The translations under genes and the position numbers were made by a program. Positions 33,701 through 40,592 of a stretch of DNA of 44,728 nt are shown here, piece by piece. Within the stretch, counting starts at the first letter, position 1. Each line of letters opens with the position of its first letter. A model generated the notes under the pieces. The model saw only the letters and a list, made by a program, of their open reading frames with translations, did no database searches and was not told the DNA's origin. Source of the stretch: Candidatus Latescibacterota bacterium (GTDB taxonomy: Bacteria > Krumholzibacteriota > Krumholzibacteriia > WVZY01); contig CP070677.1 of NCBI GenBank assembly GCA_020352495.1, forward strand, positions 315,054-359,781, read 5' to 3'.

Positions 33701-35492
33701 CGAGACGTTCCATTCGGTCATCGACAGCCCCAAGTCGAACAGCGGCGCTCGCGCCGTAGCGATCAACCCTACGGGCACCCGTCTCTACATCGGAACCGAC
33801 GACGGATACATCGTCGTGGATCCCGGCGATCCGCAGGGCTTCAACAGTGTGGTGGATCAGGTCGACAAGAAACAGGCAACGCGATCGATCGCGATCAACC
33901 CTACGGGCACTCGCTTGGTCGTGCTGACGACCGAGGGCGACGTGTTCATCTACAACGTCACCCCTGGAAGCCCAGGTGAGAACGACGTCGTCGATTCGGT
34001 GAAGGGCCGTAACGCCCGAACGGTTTCCATCAATCCCACCGGGACGTTGCTCTACGTGACGGTCGAGGGTGATAAAGTGCTGGTGTTTGCCCTCGGTCCG
34101 GCCGACAACGTATCCGTCATCGAGGGCGTGAACGAATACTTGGAACTCACGTTCATCAAAGAGTTCTCTTTGGGCAGCGACATCGCCCCCATTGTGTTCG
34201 ATCCAACCGGCTCTGGGTTGGCGTTGGTCTCGAGCGCCGGCGACAAACTCGTGCTTGTGCTCAACACGTCGGATGTGTCCGTGGGACCGCTCGAAGCGGC
34301 CGCTGAGGTCACGCCAAGGACCCTCAAGCTCACATCGCGGGGACGTTGGGTCACCGGGAGCATCGAGCTCTCACCGAGCCCGCCGTTCAAGGTGCAGAAC
34401 ATCGACATCAGCACGGTTCTGCTCAACGACGCCGTGCCCGCGGAGCTTGACAAATGGACGATCGAGGACGCGAACCAGAACGATATCGACGAGCTCGTCG
34501 TTAAGTTCGACCGCGTTCTCTTCCAGGACGTCCTACCCCAGGGCGACTCGGTCGAAGTCTGGATCACCGGAACGGCCGGCACCCGGTCGTTCACGGCGTT
34601 GGACACGATCAGAACGATTCGACCGAAGGTCACATTCCCCAAGGGAGGAGAAATCCTCATATCCGGTTCGGTCGTCGATGTCACCTGGATCTCTCCCGAG
34701 GGTTACACGGTCGACGCGGTTGACGTCCACTGGTCGCCCAACGATGGTGACGAATGGCACACGATTGCCGAAGGAATCCCCGACGCGGGATCGGCTGCTT
34801 GGCTGGTGCCGTCAGACCACTATGACGCCTGTCGAGTCATGGTAACCCTCTACTCCGGTGGCTCGGATTTGGGGATGGGCATGAGCGAAGAGACGTTTAC
34901 GATCGAATCTGCGGTCGCCGTCTCGCTCACCGACTTCACCGGAACGATTCAGAAAGGAGCGCCCGTTGTCCACTGGAGCACCGGCTTGGAGCTCAATACC
35001 AAGGGATTCCATTTGCTCCGCTCGGACGGTGAGATAGGTGAATACAAACAGTTGACGCCGCAGATGGTCCCATCCAAAGGCCACTCGGGCGGTGCCGACT
35101 ACCAGTTCGAAGACGCGACCGCGCGCCCCAACCAGACCTATTACTATAGACTACAGCTGGTGTCCGAGTTGGGTGAAGACCAGGAGCTCGGTCCTTACAA
35201 AGTAGTCTTCCGGGCCTCGTTCAGTCTCGAACAGAATTTTCCCAATCCATTCAACCCGAACACGACGATTCGTTTCACGATCCCGCAAGACAGTCATGTC
35301 AAGCTGGTAATTTACGACGTCGCCGGGCGGCGGGTCCGAACGCTGGTCAACGGAAAGAAGCAGGCCAACTTTTACAGGATCGTGTGGGACAGCACCAACG
35401 ACAATGGCGACCCGGTTGCGAGCGGGGTGTACTTCTACCATCTCGAAGCGGGCAAGTTCAGGAAGAGCAAGAAAATGGTGGTGCTCAAATAA
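24771..35492 (+). CDS. Giant secreted propeller/matrixin protein (3573 residues) with FlgD-like tail
   Basis: Signal peptide 1-27, then 14 LVIVD-type repeats of about 42 residues (about 66-657). A thrombospondin type 3 calcium-binding segment (DGDNDGVPD, about 749-785) leads into matrixin-like domain 1 (about 797-970), whose zinc motif reads HAAGHMAGISHS (925-936), lacking the catalytic Glu. A carboxypeptidase-regulatory-like and a Big_5-like Ig domain follow. The same series then repeats with an intact HEAGHLFGFFHS (1389-1400) and a Met-turn STMF. After that come three alternations of TIG/IPT domains and YVTN-like propellers (about 1690-3170), including a Big_1-like domain near 2540-2640 and another Big_5-like domain. 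The end has two Ig/FN3-like domains and a FlgD-like sorting domain (NFPNPFNPNTTI to KMVVLK). A surface-bound or released adhesive metalloprotease is the likely role. The start follows AAAAGGAGC. Confidence 0.9.
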   Translation: MKRIRWIFGLSILTAVLLAGFPRIGAAQQTGSLTEDFLSTLYKDGINTTAFWDTLSGELKLFPFVMTLAGSYDTPGMARKLVVAGDYAYVGDGDNGLQVLDITDPTNPTFAGAYVTLSDARDVALAGDYAYVAFGDSLVVIDISNPTNPTFAGLYPSANLDAVAVAGDYAFVGGYWEFVALDISDPTNPTEVGIDGTVPGIPKDIVVAGDYAFVASMGIMGPAGVIVYDITDPSLISFVEVCGDYGDAQAPTGVAVAGDYVYVADTSQGLVVFDITDPTNCPLAGSYDIGGSPTDVVVGGDHAYVTEGTQGIHVIDVSDPTSPTPVQTYDTPDSAAGVFVAGEYAYVADNSSGIQVIQIAQPVLPPLLTGSYDTPTSALEVYVSGDHAFVVDETSGLQVIDISDPATPTLAGTYNTPSDAVAVHVSGDHAFVANTGSGLLVIDISDPATPTEIGAYAPPSGAPVGVYVSGDHAFVANSGSGLLVIDITDLTNPTLLGGYDTPGIAWDVCVSGDHAFVADGSSGLRVIDVSDPTNPLSVGTYNTPDNALGVHVSGDHAFVADGVSGLQVIDVSNPGAPALVGTYDTPDFAIRVHVSGDHAYVADRDFGLQVIDVSNPAAPTLAGTYDTPSRASGVYFSGDHVFVADDLSGLQVIQVFQRDLDLMNNVGQSEVIHHTDDDIVSVRLTTTQTDSIGWEVSANQGFNWESVTPNAGWHDLAYPGSDLLWRSTHVQTQTGVNPTCDTLFVEWMDLNADGDNDGVPDVADLCPAENASFFDRDGDGCIDDPIGTRHIEYRPSEPFIYYVHEDGAPGINDGSEFLAIETAVETWVTVGGSDFVASYGGPTTQADAEVLDGVNLVTFSDPDYIFAPGVISVTLNTSFTEPTVHNATLYRPGEIVETDVLFNPLQSYSTPTQGTGIDVESAMAHAAGHMAGISHSAIMSATMAFVLPEGTAGRTLEPDDELAVIKAYPTSSTLITASRLSGTIYNTDGATPLPGAAVFAIDTATGDTVSCEFTFPDGSYEFFNLPDGNYWVSVYPLNGSSPISYMTPPNVNVLVDTTAETLFLPEYWSVTETNFDDPAVKDPIGVASMSAIVGIDIIANQDLTGPRVVSITPEDGELGILVDSTIEIVFSEPIDVNTIVGNLSVLDTFNAISVTGNDTLLNDDSLLLFIPSASLSAQTVYKVTVDVGLTDKFGSPLGSPFVSHFTTEFFDIDTDGDGVPDIGDDCPGEDASYFDRDGDGCIDDWIGARHTLYWDPGELPFEYYIHEDGATGIDDLSDFAAVEAGVNEWTTLPGVDFSVSYLGTTSLRDADAMDGLNLVTFDDPDNDLIFGPQVIALGVTASPIEPMVFDGQLVRPGQIFDADMIFNRHKSFSTPSMGSGSDIQSVAVHEAGHLFGFFHSAKLTSTMFYILPPGQQGASLSTEDSTMFFKGYPDAPAVPGANVLTGTVQDSVTGEPVPGAIVFAIKDAGGGTLGDTVGCAVTLPKETLPDPGMPQVGSFTFAGLPNGDYFVAIYPLNGTSPIRFLEARDVSFLLDSTAVDNFVPEFWDLAESASDDRTARDPITLSGGTTFNADLILNVDTTPPEVVSTVPDNGEMDVRVDAAVFVNFSEPIDLSSVNVNTFSLTPALGGPAIGGLASFPRIKDDSLMVFKPFRSLDFATEYDLVLETGITDKFGNAMENQFTAWFETEPQPLVGISSLDPSRGIIGSVITISGYGFSTVAAEDTVRFSGVQAVVSHATPTQLVVTVPPGIPTGALVSVKIGNDLSNELTFTVLPTTEVARGIETGVVDLGATPRSLVVMPDGLRAFIATDGGVSEVVVEEGLSFLGHTPLTISGGVDELDVNPQGSRIYAVGRPDSLLHVIDPTTTPTVVLSSYPVGTEPIGILVDNVGDRAYVTTSASEIQIWDVSRRRLPTQAHAEQIGAIPSPDPNLRKKMALDPVRNYLLALSGLGKVLVFDLSGDSLYTEVSVGGNPRDIVVDPFATRAYVTDATGIVTAVRLDLDPPTNDGDIYTGGGPFGVAMTPAGRFVYVANQDLDLLQAIDLLPGSNAYRTVAAKIPHRSRPVDIVLSPGGAFAYSIADLQQQFVVTTIGRGPVLKSLSRIAGPEGAKVVLAGSGFGTDPVGIAVSFNGVTTTPDQLRETSLTVTVPAGAMSGPVRVERTAPTGTEVSNALSFEVLGPTPAAARLRYAKQLLPPSNHDFDPVLATSPKGDLLVVATKDNTPLVNGRVHIVDTKPGSAEFMQFINPPTGAAFDTTVTDVVISPDGRKAYVALTQRDTIPVIDVDRYSPTFGERLGVITPGVLTPLQATTLAVSPDGQLGVAASWGLDYVHVIDLVEGSPTENQVVDSVYVGSTIQDGAFDPTGMTAYLVGNPTSPAIHILDLDSASVDFGDLIATVPIPTAPVELPMSVSFSPDGTRCLILTWELPGPGNRSVVTFNTANPRDPTFVDQLISGAGAGAEYVEAIDVSPRGDRAIFHIQGVGFRHLDLTTSPYPVVETSWGSLFMENVDNVYAPDASMFYAVNGALDTLNVFNFYDAQDLAIESGNLQTGVVDQPLPLPLRVSVTDPGANPVGGVPVTFQVTAGGGVLTAANGATQVVATDANGYADVTLQLGSTPGVGTNSVLAWGAGLSGSPVTFSASAILDPNTQPLRVQFVVPDDNTQNVSVSTAVQVTFSRSVDATTATSSTFFLHKTGQPTIPVPSIIGFTDDRKKLSLSPLDPLEPGTTYYVKATAGLKDDSGGALENPLSSSFVTEPPPALTLTSVDPPAATTATPVVLAGTGFHSELGNNTVLFEDEEAEPFDGSGDYLTIVVPLEATTGLVRVAVGPDTSNALPFDVLVATTSSVDEVIDGVQTTSGTRGIAINPTGTMAYAISTNPPEVIPIDIVNQTSGTGIPVGTDPVAIDIHPNGKYAYVANYGSNSITIIDIDQTDAEPDAVETTILVGANPSDLVASPLGDRVYIANMGSRDISVLDVEDGSETFHSVIDSPKSNSGARAVAINPTGTRLYIGTDDGYIVVDPGDPQGFNSVVDQVDKKQATRSIAINPTGTRLVVLTTEGDVFIYNVTPGSPGENDVVDSVKGRNARTVSINPTGTLLYVTVEGDKVLVFALGPADNVSVIEGVNEYLELTFIKEFSLGSDIAPIVFDPTGSGLALVSSAGDKLVLVLNTSDVSVGPLEAAAEVTPRTLKLTSRGRWVTGSIELSPSPPFKVQNIDISTVLLNDAVPAELDKWTIEDANQNDIDELVVKFDRVLFQDVLPQGDSVEVWITGTAGTRSFTALDTIRTIRPKVTFPKGGEILISGSVVDVTWISPEGYTVDAVDVHWSPNDGDEWHTIAEGIPDAGSAAWLVPSDHYDACRVMVTLYSGGSDLGMGMSEETFTIESAVAVSLTDFTGTIQKGAPVVHWSTGLELNTKGFHLLRSDGEIGEYKQLTPQMVPSKGHSGGADYQFEDATARPNQTYYYRLQLVSELGEDQELGPYKVVFRASFSLEQNFPNPFNPNTTIRFTIPQDSHVKLVIYDVAGRRVRTLVNGKKQANFYRIVWDSTNDNGDPVASGVYFYHLEAGKFRKSKKMVVLK
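25860..26745 (+). repeat. Seven near-identical 126-bp coding repeats (LVIVD blades)
   Basis: The sequence GTCTCGGGCGACCACGCCTT or a close variant begins at 25917, 26043, 26172, 26298, 26424, 26550 and 26676. Spacing is 126 bases except one of 129, whole codons each time. Each unit encodes SGDHAFVAD-x-x-SGL-x-VIDISDP. The seven earlier repeats of the same domain (24966-25860) are more diverged, so the second half looks recently amplified or homogenised. Confidence 0.9.
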
Positions 35493-35577
35493 CATGGAAA
35501 AGGCCGTGTCAACCTCTTCGACAAGTAGCGTGCAGCCAGATTCATAAGGCTTCCACTGGGTCTGCTTCCATGCTGAG

Positions 35578-35620
35578 AGCCCGGTCATCGGGTGGTCGGA
35601 CACTCGATGGCCGGGCTTTC
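35578..35620 (+). terminator. Intrinsic terminator after the giant matrixin gene
   Basis: A 17-bp stem with two G-U pairs (35578-35594 with 35601-35617) is followed by TTTCTG. The 3' arm, ACTCGATGGCCGGGCTTT, is the same as in the terminator at 20577-20621. Confidence 0.85.
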
Positions 35621-35704
35621 TGACTGCCGCCCACACCCCCGAGGTCCCCGGCCAAGGTAATCGAGGCCCATTTTCCAAGCATCGTTTTGAGGCATTGGGA
35701 CGGG

Positions 35705-35741
35705 CCAAAACGTTGATTTTTGGACGCTTGTATGTTATAAT
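35705..35741 (+). promoter_or_regulatory. Strong sigma-70-like promoter with CCAAAA/TTTTGG inverted repeat
   Basis: TTGATT (35713-35718), a 17-base spacer and a perfect TATAAT (35736-35741). CCAAAA (35705-35710) and TTTTGG (35718-35723) flank the -35 with 7 bases between, resembling the inverted repeat in the 20701 promoter. A 7-bp hairpin with AGAA loop begins at 35744, at the expected transcript start. Confidence 0.65.
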
Positions 35742-35916
35742 GGCCCCCTCAGAAGAGGGGGAGGCTTGCGGACTCGGCTTATTGTCCGGGACAACACACG
35801 ACTAAGACCAAGCACCCAATAGACCGGTTTGCAGGTTGCGACACCACCCCTAGAAGCGGAGTTCAAACGAGCTGTTAGAGCACCCTAGCTCTGGACCCTT
35901 GCGAGGGAGGATATTC

Positions 35917-36663
35917 ATGCGTCTATTGGTAACGAGCTTTCTTTGTGTGGCCCTTGTTTTGTCCATATCCACGATATCGGCTCTCGCTTCCAAGGACGAG
36001 CTGACAAGGTTCCCGCTCCGAAACGTCACCCCGAAACCCATCATAATCGGACCTAAAGTCCCGGGACAGGTGTGCCAGGTTGGCAATTTGAACGCACCCG
36101 CGTGGTCGATTGGCGATTTCCTCCTCCCTCCCGAGGAGTACAAGCTGGTATTTGACCCAAACCTGGGGTGTGGGGATTGCCAAATTGGTTTTGCGGTCAA
36201 TACCGTCCACGTGTTAGTCCAAACGGCTGAAGCCTGCGAAATTGTGATGGCGGTCGATGTGGAAGAGGCAGATGTGACGGACCCAAGCTGCCCGCAACCA
36301 GGACCGCTGATGTGCGCAAGCGGTCTGTACACTGTAACGATTACCGGTGCCGGGTTGTGGGACATCGGGCTCCCCATTACTTGTGGCTGCTTGACGATGG
36401 ATCGAATCTATCTGTTGAGCTTTTACGTCGAATCGTTCTCGTGTGCCCCTCTTGGCACCACCCCGGATCTGATTACCGACGCGGGACCCCCGACACTCTG
36501 CACCAACTGGAACAACTACGGTACGGGTTGGATCGATCTGGTCGCGCAGTACCCCACTTGGCCGGGGCAGCTCGTGGTTTACGCGGACGCCGAGTGTTGT
36601 TCGCCGCCGGTGCCAGTCGAGGATTCGACGTGGGGCGCGATCAAGGCACTGTACGACAACTGA
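35917..36663 (+). CDS. Secreted Cys-containing protein with STWG-type C-terminal tail
   Basis: A 248-residue protein. The ATG at 35917 is chosen because GGGAGG lies just before it and it opens the signal peptide (MRLLVTSFLCVALVLSIS, cleavage near ALASK); an upstream in-frame TTG at 35899 overlaps that ribosome site. The mature part has about 14 Cys, many paired (CGDC, CGC, CC), and looks like an all-beta extracellular domain; no family was recognised. The last residues, DSTWGAIKALYDN, match the tail of the 6572 product. The ribosome-site context GGAGGATATTCATG is the same as that of the S9 peptidase gene. It is transcribed alone from the promoter at 35713-35741 and ended by the terminator at 36732. 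Function is unknown. Confidence 0.8.
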   Translation: MRLLVTSFLCVALVLSISTISALASKDELTRFPLRNVTPKPIIIGPKVPGQVCQVGNLNAPAWSIGDFLLPPEEYKLVFDPNLGCGDCQIGFAVNTVHVLVQTAEACEIVMAVDVEEADVTDPSCPQPGPLMCASGLYTVTITGAGLWDIGLPITCGCLTMDRIYLLSFYVESFSCAPLGTTPDLITDAGPPTLCTNWNNYGTGWIDLVAQYPTWPGQLVVYADAECCSPPVPVEDSTWGAIKALYDN

Positions 36664-37043
36664 TCGGCGGAAAATAGTAATAGCGGACTCGTATATTGCG
36701 GATCACCCGAACCGGCCTGCGACGATAAGAGAAAACACGGGACCTCCACTATCATGTGGAGGTTCCGTGTTTTCGCGAGCTATATGGTGGCGGCAAATGA
36801 CATAACAAGAGCGCACAGATCCCTGGCCCGCCAGCGCCAGCCGACGATGTCGTGGCACATAGCTTGCGGAACAAAAGGATGAGCAAACCGCGAAATCAGA
36901 AGTCTTTAACATTAGATCCGGTTCTTCATGGTGGAACGATAAAAAGAACGTATGCTAGACTCGACGTAGAAATACGGAGACCAATCGCAACCCGTAGCCG
37001 TACCGCGAAATCGCCACGCAATGGTTTCATGCAGGGGGCATTT
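36664..37043. other. Intergenic region with terminator
   Basis: This 380-base stretch contains the terminator at 36732-36773. The frame of the next gene is open from 36852, but the true start is judged to be 37044. No convincing promoter was found, although TATGCT at 36951-36956 could be a -10 without a good -35. Confidence 0.5.
36732..36773. terminator. Long 18-bp intrinsic terminator hairpin
   Basis: AAAACACGGGACCTCCAC (36732-36749) pairs with GTGGAGGTTCCGTGTTTT (36756-36773) with a single G-U pair and a 6-base loop. A-rich and T-rich ends let it work on either strand. It lies 68 bases after the stop of the 35917 gene. Confidence 0.85.
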
Positions 37044-39077
37044 ATGCCAAGCAAGACCAACATCAACCCTCCTGCCTCGTTTTTTCTTCTGCTGTTCCTA
37101 CTGTTTTTGCCGCAGAGTGAATCACACGCCGTATGGCCGGAAAACGGGATTCGCGTGGTGGAGTCGACGAGGTACGGAAATTCCCAGTTTCAAATCGTTG
37201 GAGATGACGCTGGTGGAGTTATTTTTGTCTGGCGACTCGGCCAAGTCATGGAAGAAGACGACATTTACGCTCAGAGAGTCGACGGTTCAGGCAATATCAG
37301 ATGGGATCCGGCCGGCGTGCCAATCTGCGCGGCCGATGGACTGCAAACGAATCCGTGCGTTGTCCCCGACGGTACCGGCGGCGCGATAGTCATATGGAAC
37401 GACTTCAGGAATGACCTTGGAAACGGCACCGAGTGGGACATATATGCACAACGCGTCGACGCCGCTGGAAATATTGCGTGGGCGATCGACGGTGTACCCA
37501 TCTGTACAGCCCAAAACAGCCAATACCTGAAGGGGAATGCCGTAGCGGACGGTCAAGGTGGCGTCATCGTGACGTGGGAGGACCACCGGGATATCACCGG
37601 TCCGGACATCTACGTTCAGCGAATCGATGCGCTTGGCTCTATCCAGTATCCGACAGACGGCGTGGCTGCGTGTGCCGAACCCAGCGTCCAGGAGGAACCC
37701 GACATCGTCTCCGATCAGCTTGGCGGAGCGATCGTCGCGTGGAGAGATTACCGAAACGAGCCGCATGGTGATATATACGCGCAGAGGGCAGACGGCCAGG
37801 GGCAGATTGTGTGGGCGCCGGATGGGATTGTCGTCTGCGGGAGTCAATATTATCAACGCGACGTTCGACTCGAATCGGACGGCATGTCCGGTGCCATCGT
37901 CGCGTGGAGGGACTACCGATCAGGTGAGGGAAACGCGCTCTTTGAAGAAGAGAGCGATCTTTACGCCCAACGAATCGACGCGGACGGCGTCCCTCTGTGG
38001 CAGTCGAATGGTGTACCCGTTTCCGCCGTGCCGGGCAAACCCGAGAAGAGTATGCAGCTCGTATCCGACGGAACCGGTGGCGTGGTTGTCACGTGGCAAG
38101 ACTTTCGACTCGACAAGTACGGGAGCATTTACGCCCAACGAATCGATGGTGACGGAGCGCTGGTGTGGGCGCCGGAGGGCGTGACCGTCTCTCACGTCCC
38201 ACTCAAACCCCAACTCGTACCCAAGATCGCGACAGACGGTGAGGGCGGCGCAATTGTAGTCTGGGAGGATAGGCGTGACTGGACCAACAACCGGGATGAC
38301 ATTTATGCGCAGCGGATCGACGCGGAGGGAAATCTCCTATGGGCACCGGAAGGCAATCCAGTTTGCACGGTGGAACAGGAACAAACGCTGCCGGGAATTA
38401 TCTCGGACGGCCAAGGAGGGGCGGTCATCGCGTGGAACGATCTGCGGAGTCATGACGAAGAGATCTTCGCGCAGCGCCTCGACCCATTGGGGGAGATCGT
38501 GCCAACTGTGCTCCAGACCTTCTCTGCTCATATCGAGGGGTTTGTACCAACGCTAACCTGGACGCTGTCCGATCACGGTGAGGCGATCCGGTTTCACATT
38601 CTTCGCGCCGAAGTCCCTGCCGACCCTTATTTGGAACTCCCATCACCGGTCATCAACAGAGACGACCTCGTCTATGTTTTCCGAGATGAGACGGCAAGAC
38701 CCGGCGCCACCTACAGCTACCGTGTCGATGTCACGGATACAGACGGGAGAATGATCCTCTTCGAGACGGGGCCGATACGAGTTCCACCGGCCGCCTCCGT
38801 CCTCTATCAAAATCACCCAAACCCGTTTCACCAAAACACCCTGATACGCTACACCGTAGTAGAAGAGACGCGCGTGACGTTGCGCATCTACACAGTGGCC
38901 GGCAAAATGGTGAAAACACTGGTCGATGAGCTTGCGAGTCCCGACCCCGACGGAGTCACCGTCGTCTGGGACGGAACAAACGAGGCGGGATCGCCCGTTT
39001 CGAGCGGAGTCTACCTCTACCGGTTGAGCGGTTCCCGCCTATCTCAAACCAGGAAGATGATTCTTCTCAGAAAATAA
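37044..39077 (+). CDS. Secreted eight-repeat propeller protein with FlgD-like tail
   Basis: A 677-residue protein. The ATG at 37044 is preferred because CAGGGGG stands 6 bases before it and it opens a signal peptide (ASFFLLLFLLFLPQSES, cleavage near SHA); longer in-frame starts would put 64 non-hydrophobic residues in front. The body has eight repeats of about 50-55 residues, each with a GG-x-IV-x-W-x-D-x-R strand followed by DIYAQRID and W-x-x-DGVPVC. This suggests an eight-bladed beta-propeller (about residues 40-480). A FN3-like linker (about 485-580) precedes the FlgD-like sorting domain (YQNHPNPFHQNTLI to RKMILLRK), whose motif has NPFHQ in place of the usual NPFNP. No catalytic residues are visible. 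A cell-surface binding or scaffold role is inferred. Confidence 0.85.
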   Translation: MPSKTNINPPASFFLLLFLLFLPQSESHAVWPENGIRVVESTRYGNSQFQIVGDDAGGVIFVWRLGQVMEEDDIYAQRVDGSGNIRWDPAGVPICAADGLQTNPCVVPDGTGGAIVIWNDFRNDLGNGTEWDIYAQRVDAAGNIAWAIDGVPICTAQNSQYLKGNAVADGQGGVIVTWEDHRDITGPDIYVQRIDALGSIQYPTDGVAACAEPSVQEEPDIVSDQLGGAIVAWRDYRNEPHGDIYAQRADGQGQIVWAPDGIVVCGSQYYQRDVRLESDGMSGAIVAWRDYRSGEGNALFEEESDLYAQRIDADGVPLWQSNGVPVSAVPGKPEKSMQLVSDGTGGVVVTWQDFRLDKYGSIYAQRIDGDGALVWAPEGVTVSHVPLKPQLVPKIATDGEGGAIVVWEDRRDWTNNRDDIYAQRIDAEGNLLWAPEGNPVCTVEQEQTLPGIISDGQGGAVIAWNDLRSHDEEIFAQRLDPLGEIVPTVLQTFSAHIEGFVPTLTWTLSDHGEAIRFHILRAEVPADPYLELPSPVINRDDLVYVFRDETARPGATYSYRVDVTDTDGRMILFETGPIRVPPAASVLYQNHPNPFHQNTLIRYTVVEETRVTLRIYTVAGKMVKTLVDELASPDPDGVTVVWDGTNEAGSPVSSGVYLYRLSGSRLSQTRKMILLRK

Positions 39078-39132
39078 TACCGGTTTCATTTGCGCTCCAC
39101 GCCCCAGAACCCTGTCGCGAACATATAGCAAA

Positions 39133-39164
39133 GAGGACGCAAGTGATGCACTCGCGTCCTCTCT
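39133..39164. terminator. Intrinsic terminator shared by two convergent genes
   Basis: GAGGACGCAAGTG (39133-39145) pairs with CACTCGCGTCCTC (39149-39161) apart from one A-C mismatch, around an ATG loop. TCTTTG follows on the plus strand and CTTTGC on the minus strand, so it can end both the 37044 gene and the convergent lipoprotein gene. Confidence 0.8.
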
Positions 39165-39248
39165 TTGGACCACCAGATTCGTTCCGCCGCCTTACTGTTA
39201 CCGGCAGTGCGGCCGATCCGGTGTTATTCTATCGACGCCATACGGGGA

Positions 39249-40592
39249 CTATTCCTCCATGAAGTTCTTGCCCTTGATGATGAGACAGTCCATACCCTCT
39301 ATTGGAGTCCCATCCATCAGTTGACCCGTGATGGTCATCACAATCGCGTCTCCATGGGCGACTCCCGAACCGAGAAACGCAGCGATCTCCTGGCTCGAGA
39401 ACTTGATCGTCAGATCCGTGTAGCCGTCCGGGCCCATCGTCGTGCAGTCACACGGCTCCCAGTCCATAACGGGAGTCGCAACGTCTTCAAGCGCCCACCT
39501 GATCGGCGCGATAGCTCCACCGAGCAACAGGCTTGCCGGATCGATGTCGGTTACATTGAAGCTATCCGTACCGAGAATCGCCGCAGGTGTCACACCCTTG
39601 TTTTTCGGGCTGTAGGCGTTGGGACAAGACGTGGGTTTCAGATCGAAATAGACGGGCAGCACCGGAGGCGCACAAACAAAGCTCTCCGCTTTGATGAGGA
39701 CGTTCGAGTCAAGAATCTGATCGCCCGCATCCGCAATCGCCAGTTTGAAATGATTCACGCCGGGATTCACGGCAGACGTTGCCGTGAGCACCACGGTCAG
39801 ACCGTCCATTTCGGTATCGATTGCACCCCCGCCATCCGACAGATCGTTGTTGATGAACAGGTCACAGTTGGCACCCGTCGGAGGGTTGTACGGATTGTTG
39901 CAGTTCACGTTGTTTACCGCAACCGGTGTGACCATGTCGGGCAGCAACGCGATGTTCGTGCCGTTTAGGAAGAACCCGAACACGTCGTTGAACGGTGTGT
40001 TCACGTACTCGTTGTACTCCTCTGATGTGAACACGAACTCAAACGATATGACCTGAAGGAACTCGCATTCGAAGTCGAACTCCAACACTGCAGCGTCGTA
40101 GGTCTCGTAACCCGGGACCAACGCATCGAGATCGGGATCCCCCGGCAACCCGTGGTTGGTAGTGACGTCATCGTACATGTTCGGTCCGACAATTGTCATG
40201 ATGTTCCCGCTGCTGATTACGATGCCACTCTCGAATCCGATGATCCCTGTACCACCCGAGAAGGTTCCCAACGCCGTGGCGTCACCGGTGAATGTCACGT
40301 TGGAGATGGTCGGCGCGTTTGGGCCGGTTCCGACCATAGCCGTCACAACATCCATAGCCGTTTGTGTGCTGAGATCCGTCGTCACGATGGAAGCAGGCGA
40401 CGGTGATGACTTGCTCCAATTCTGCTGACCAGGTAATATGACTGGTCTTGGGATGGGATTCGATTTGTCGAACTGCGTTGTTTGATCGGGCGGCTGCGGG
40501 AGATCGGGTCTGTCATTGAGACACCCAAAAAACCCCGCCAGAAGAACCGTCATAATCGCCGCCAAGCTTAGCGTTATGACTCGTTTGCTCAT
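39249..40592 (-). CDS. Choice-of-anchor-L lipoprotein with DIKPGSCPN-like domain
   Basis: A 447-residue protein on the minus strand with AAAGGAGACGAC before its ATG. The N-terminus has Lys-Arg, a hydrophobic stretch and LLAGFFGC, a plausible lipobox with Cys24, followed by a Pro/Gln-rich linker. Residues about 70-315 form a choice-of-anchor-L domain: GFESGIVISSG, FEFVFTSEEYNEYV and FNDVFGFFLNG are its hallmarks. Residues 322-447 (FDLKPTSCPNAYSP, GVTPAAILGTDSFNV, EDVATP, CDCTT) match the domain in the 19045 product. It lacks the FlgD-like tail, so lipid anchoring may replace that signal. It is transcribed towards the 37044 gene from a promoter at 40876-40903. Function is unknown; surface adhesion is a guess from the domain type. 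Confidence 0.85.
   Translation of the reverse strand: MSKRVITLSLAAIMTVLLAGFFGCLNDRPDLPQPPDQTTQFDKSNPIPRPVILPGQQNWSKSSPSPASIVTTDLSTQTAMDVVTAMVGTGPNAPTISNVTFTGDATALGTFSGGTGIIGFESGIVISSGNIMTIVGPNMYDDVTTNHGLPGDPDLDALVPGYETYDAAVLEFDFECEFLQVISFEFVFTSEEYNEYVNTPFNDVFGFFLNGTNIALLPDMVTPVAVNNVNCNNPYNPPTGANCDLFINNDLSDGGGAIDTEMDGLTVVLTATSAVNPGVNHFKLAIADAGDQILDSNVLIKAESFVCAPPVLPVYFDLKPTSCPNAYSPKNKGVTPAAILGTDSFNVTDIDPASLLLGGAIAPIRWALEDVATPVMDWEPCDCTTMGPDGYTDLTIKFSSQEIAAFLGSGVAHGDAIVMTITGQLMDGTPIEGMDCLIIKGKNFMEE

Larger units (their letters stand above)
35493..35916. other. Intergenic region with terminator, promoter and long leader
   Basis: This 424-base gap contains the terminator of the CHAT operon (35578-35620), a strong promoter (35713-35741) and a leader of about 170 bases before the ATG at 35917. 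The leader begins with a CCCCCTC/GAGGGGG hairpin (35744-35761). No gene is visible in it. Confidence 0.6.

Noticed and set aside
36852..37043. A 64-residue longer N-terminus for the propeller protein
   Set aside because: The signal peptide begins at the ATG at 37044, which has AGGGGG in front; the added residues are Arg-rich and not signal-like.
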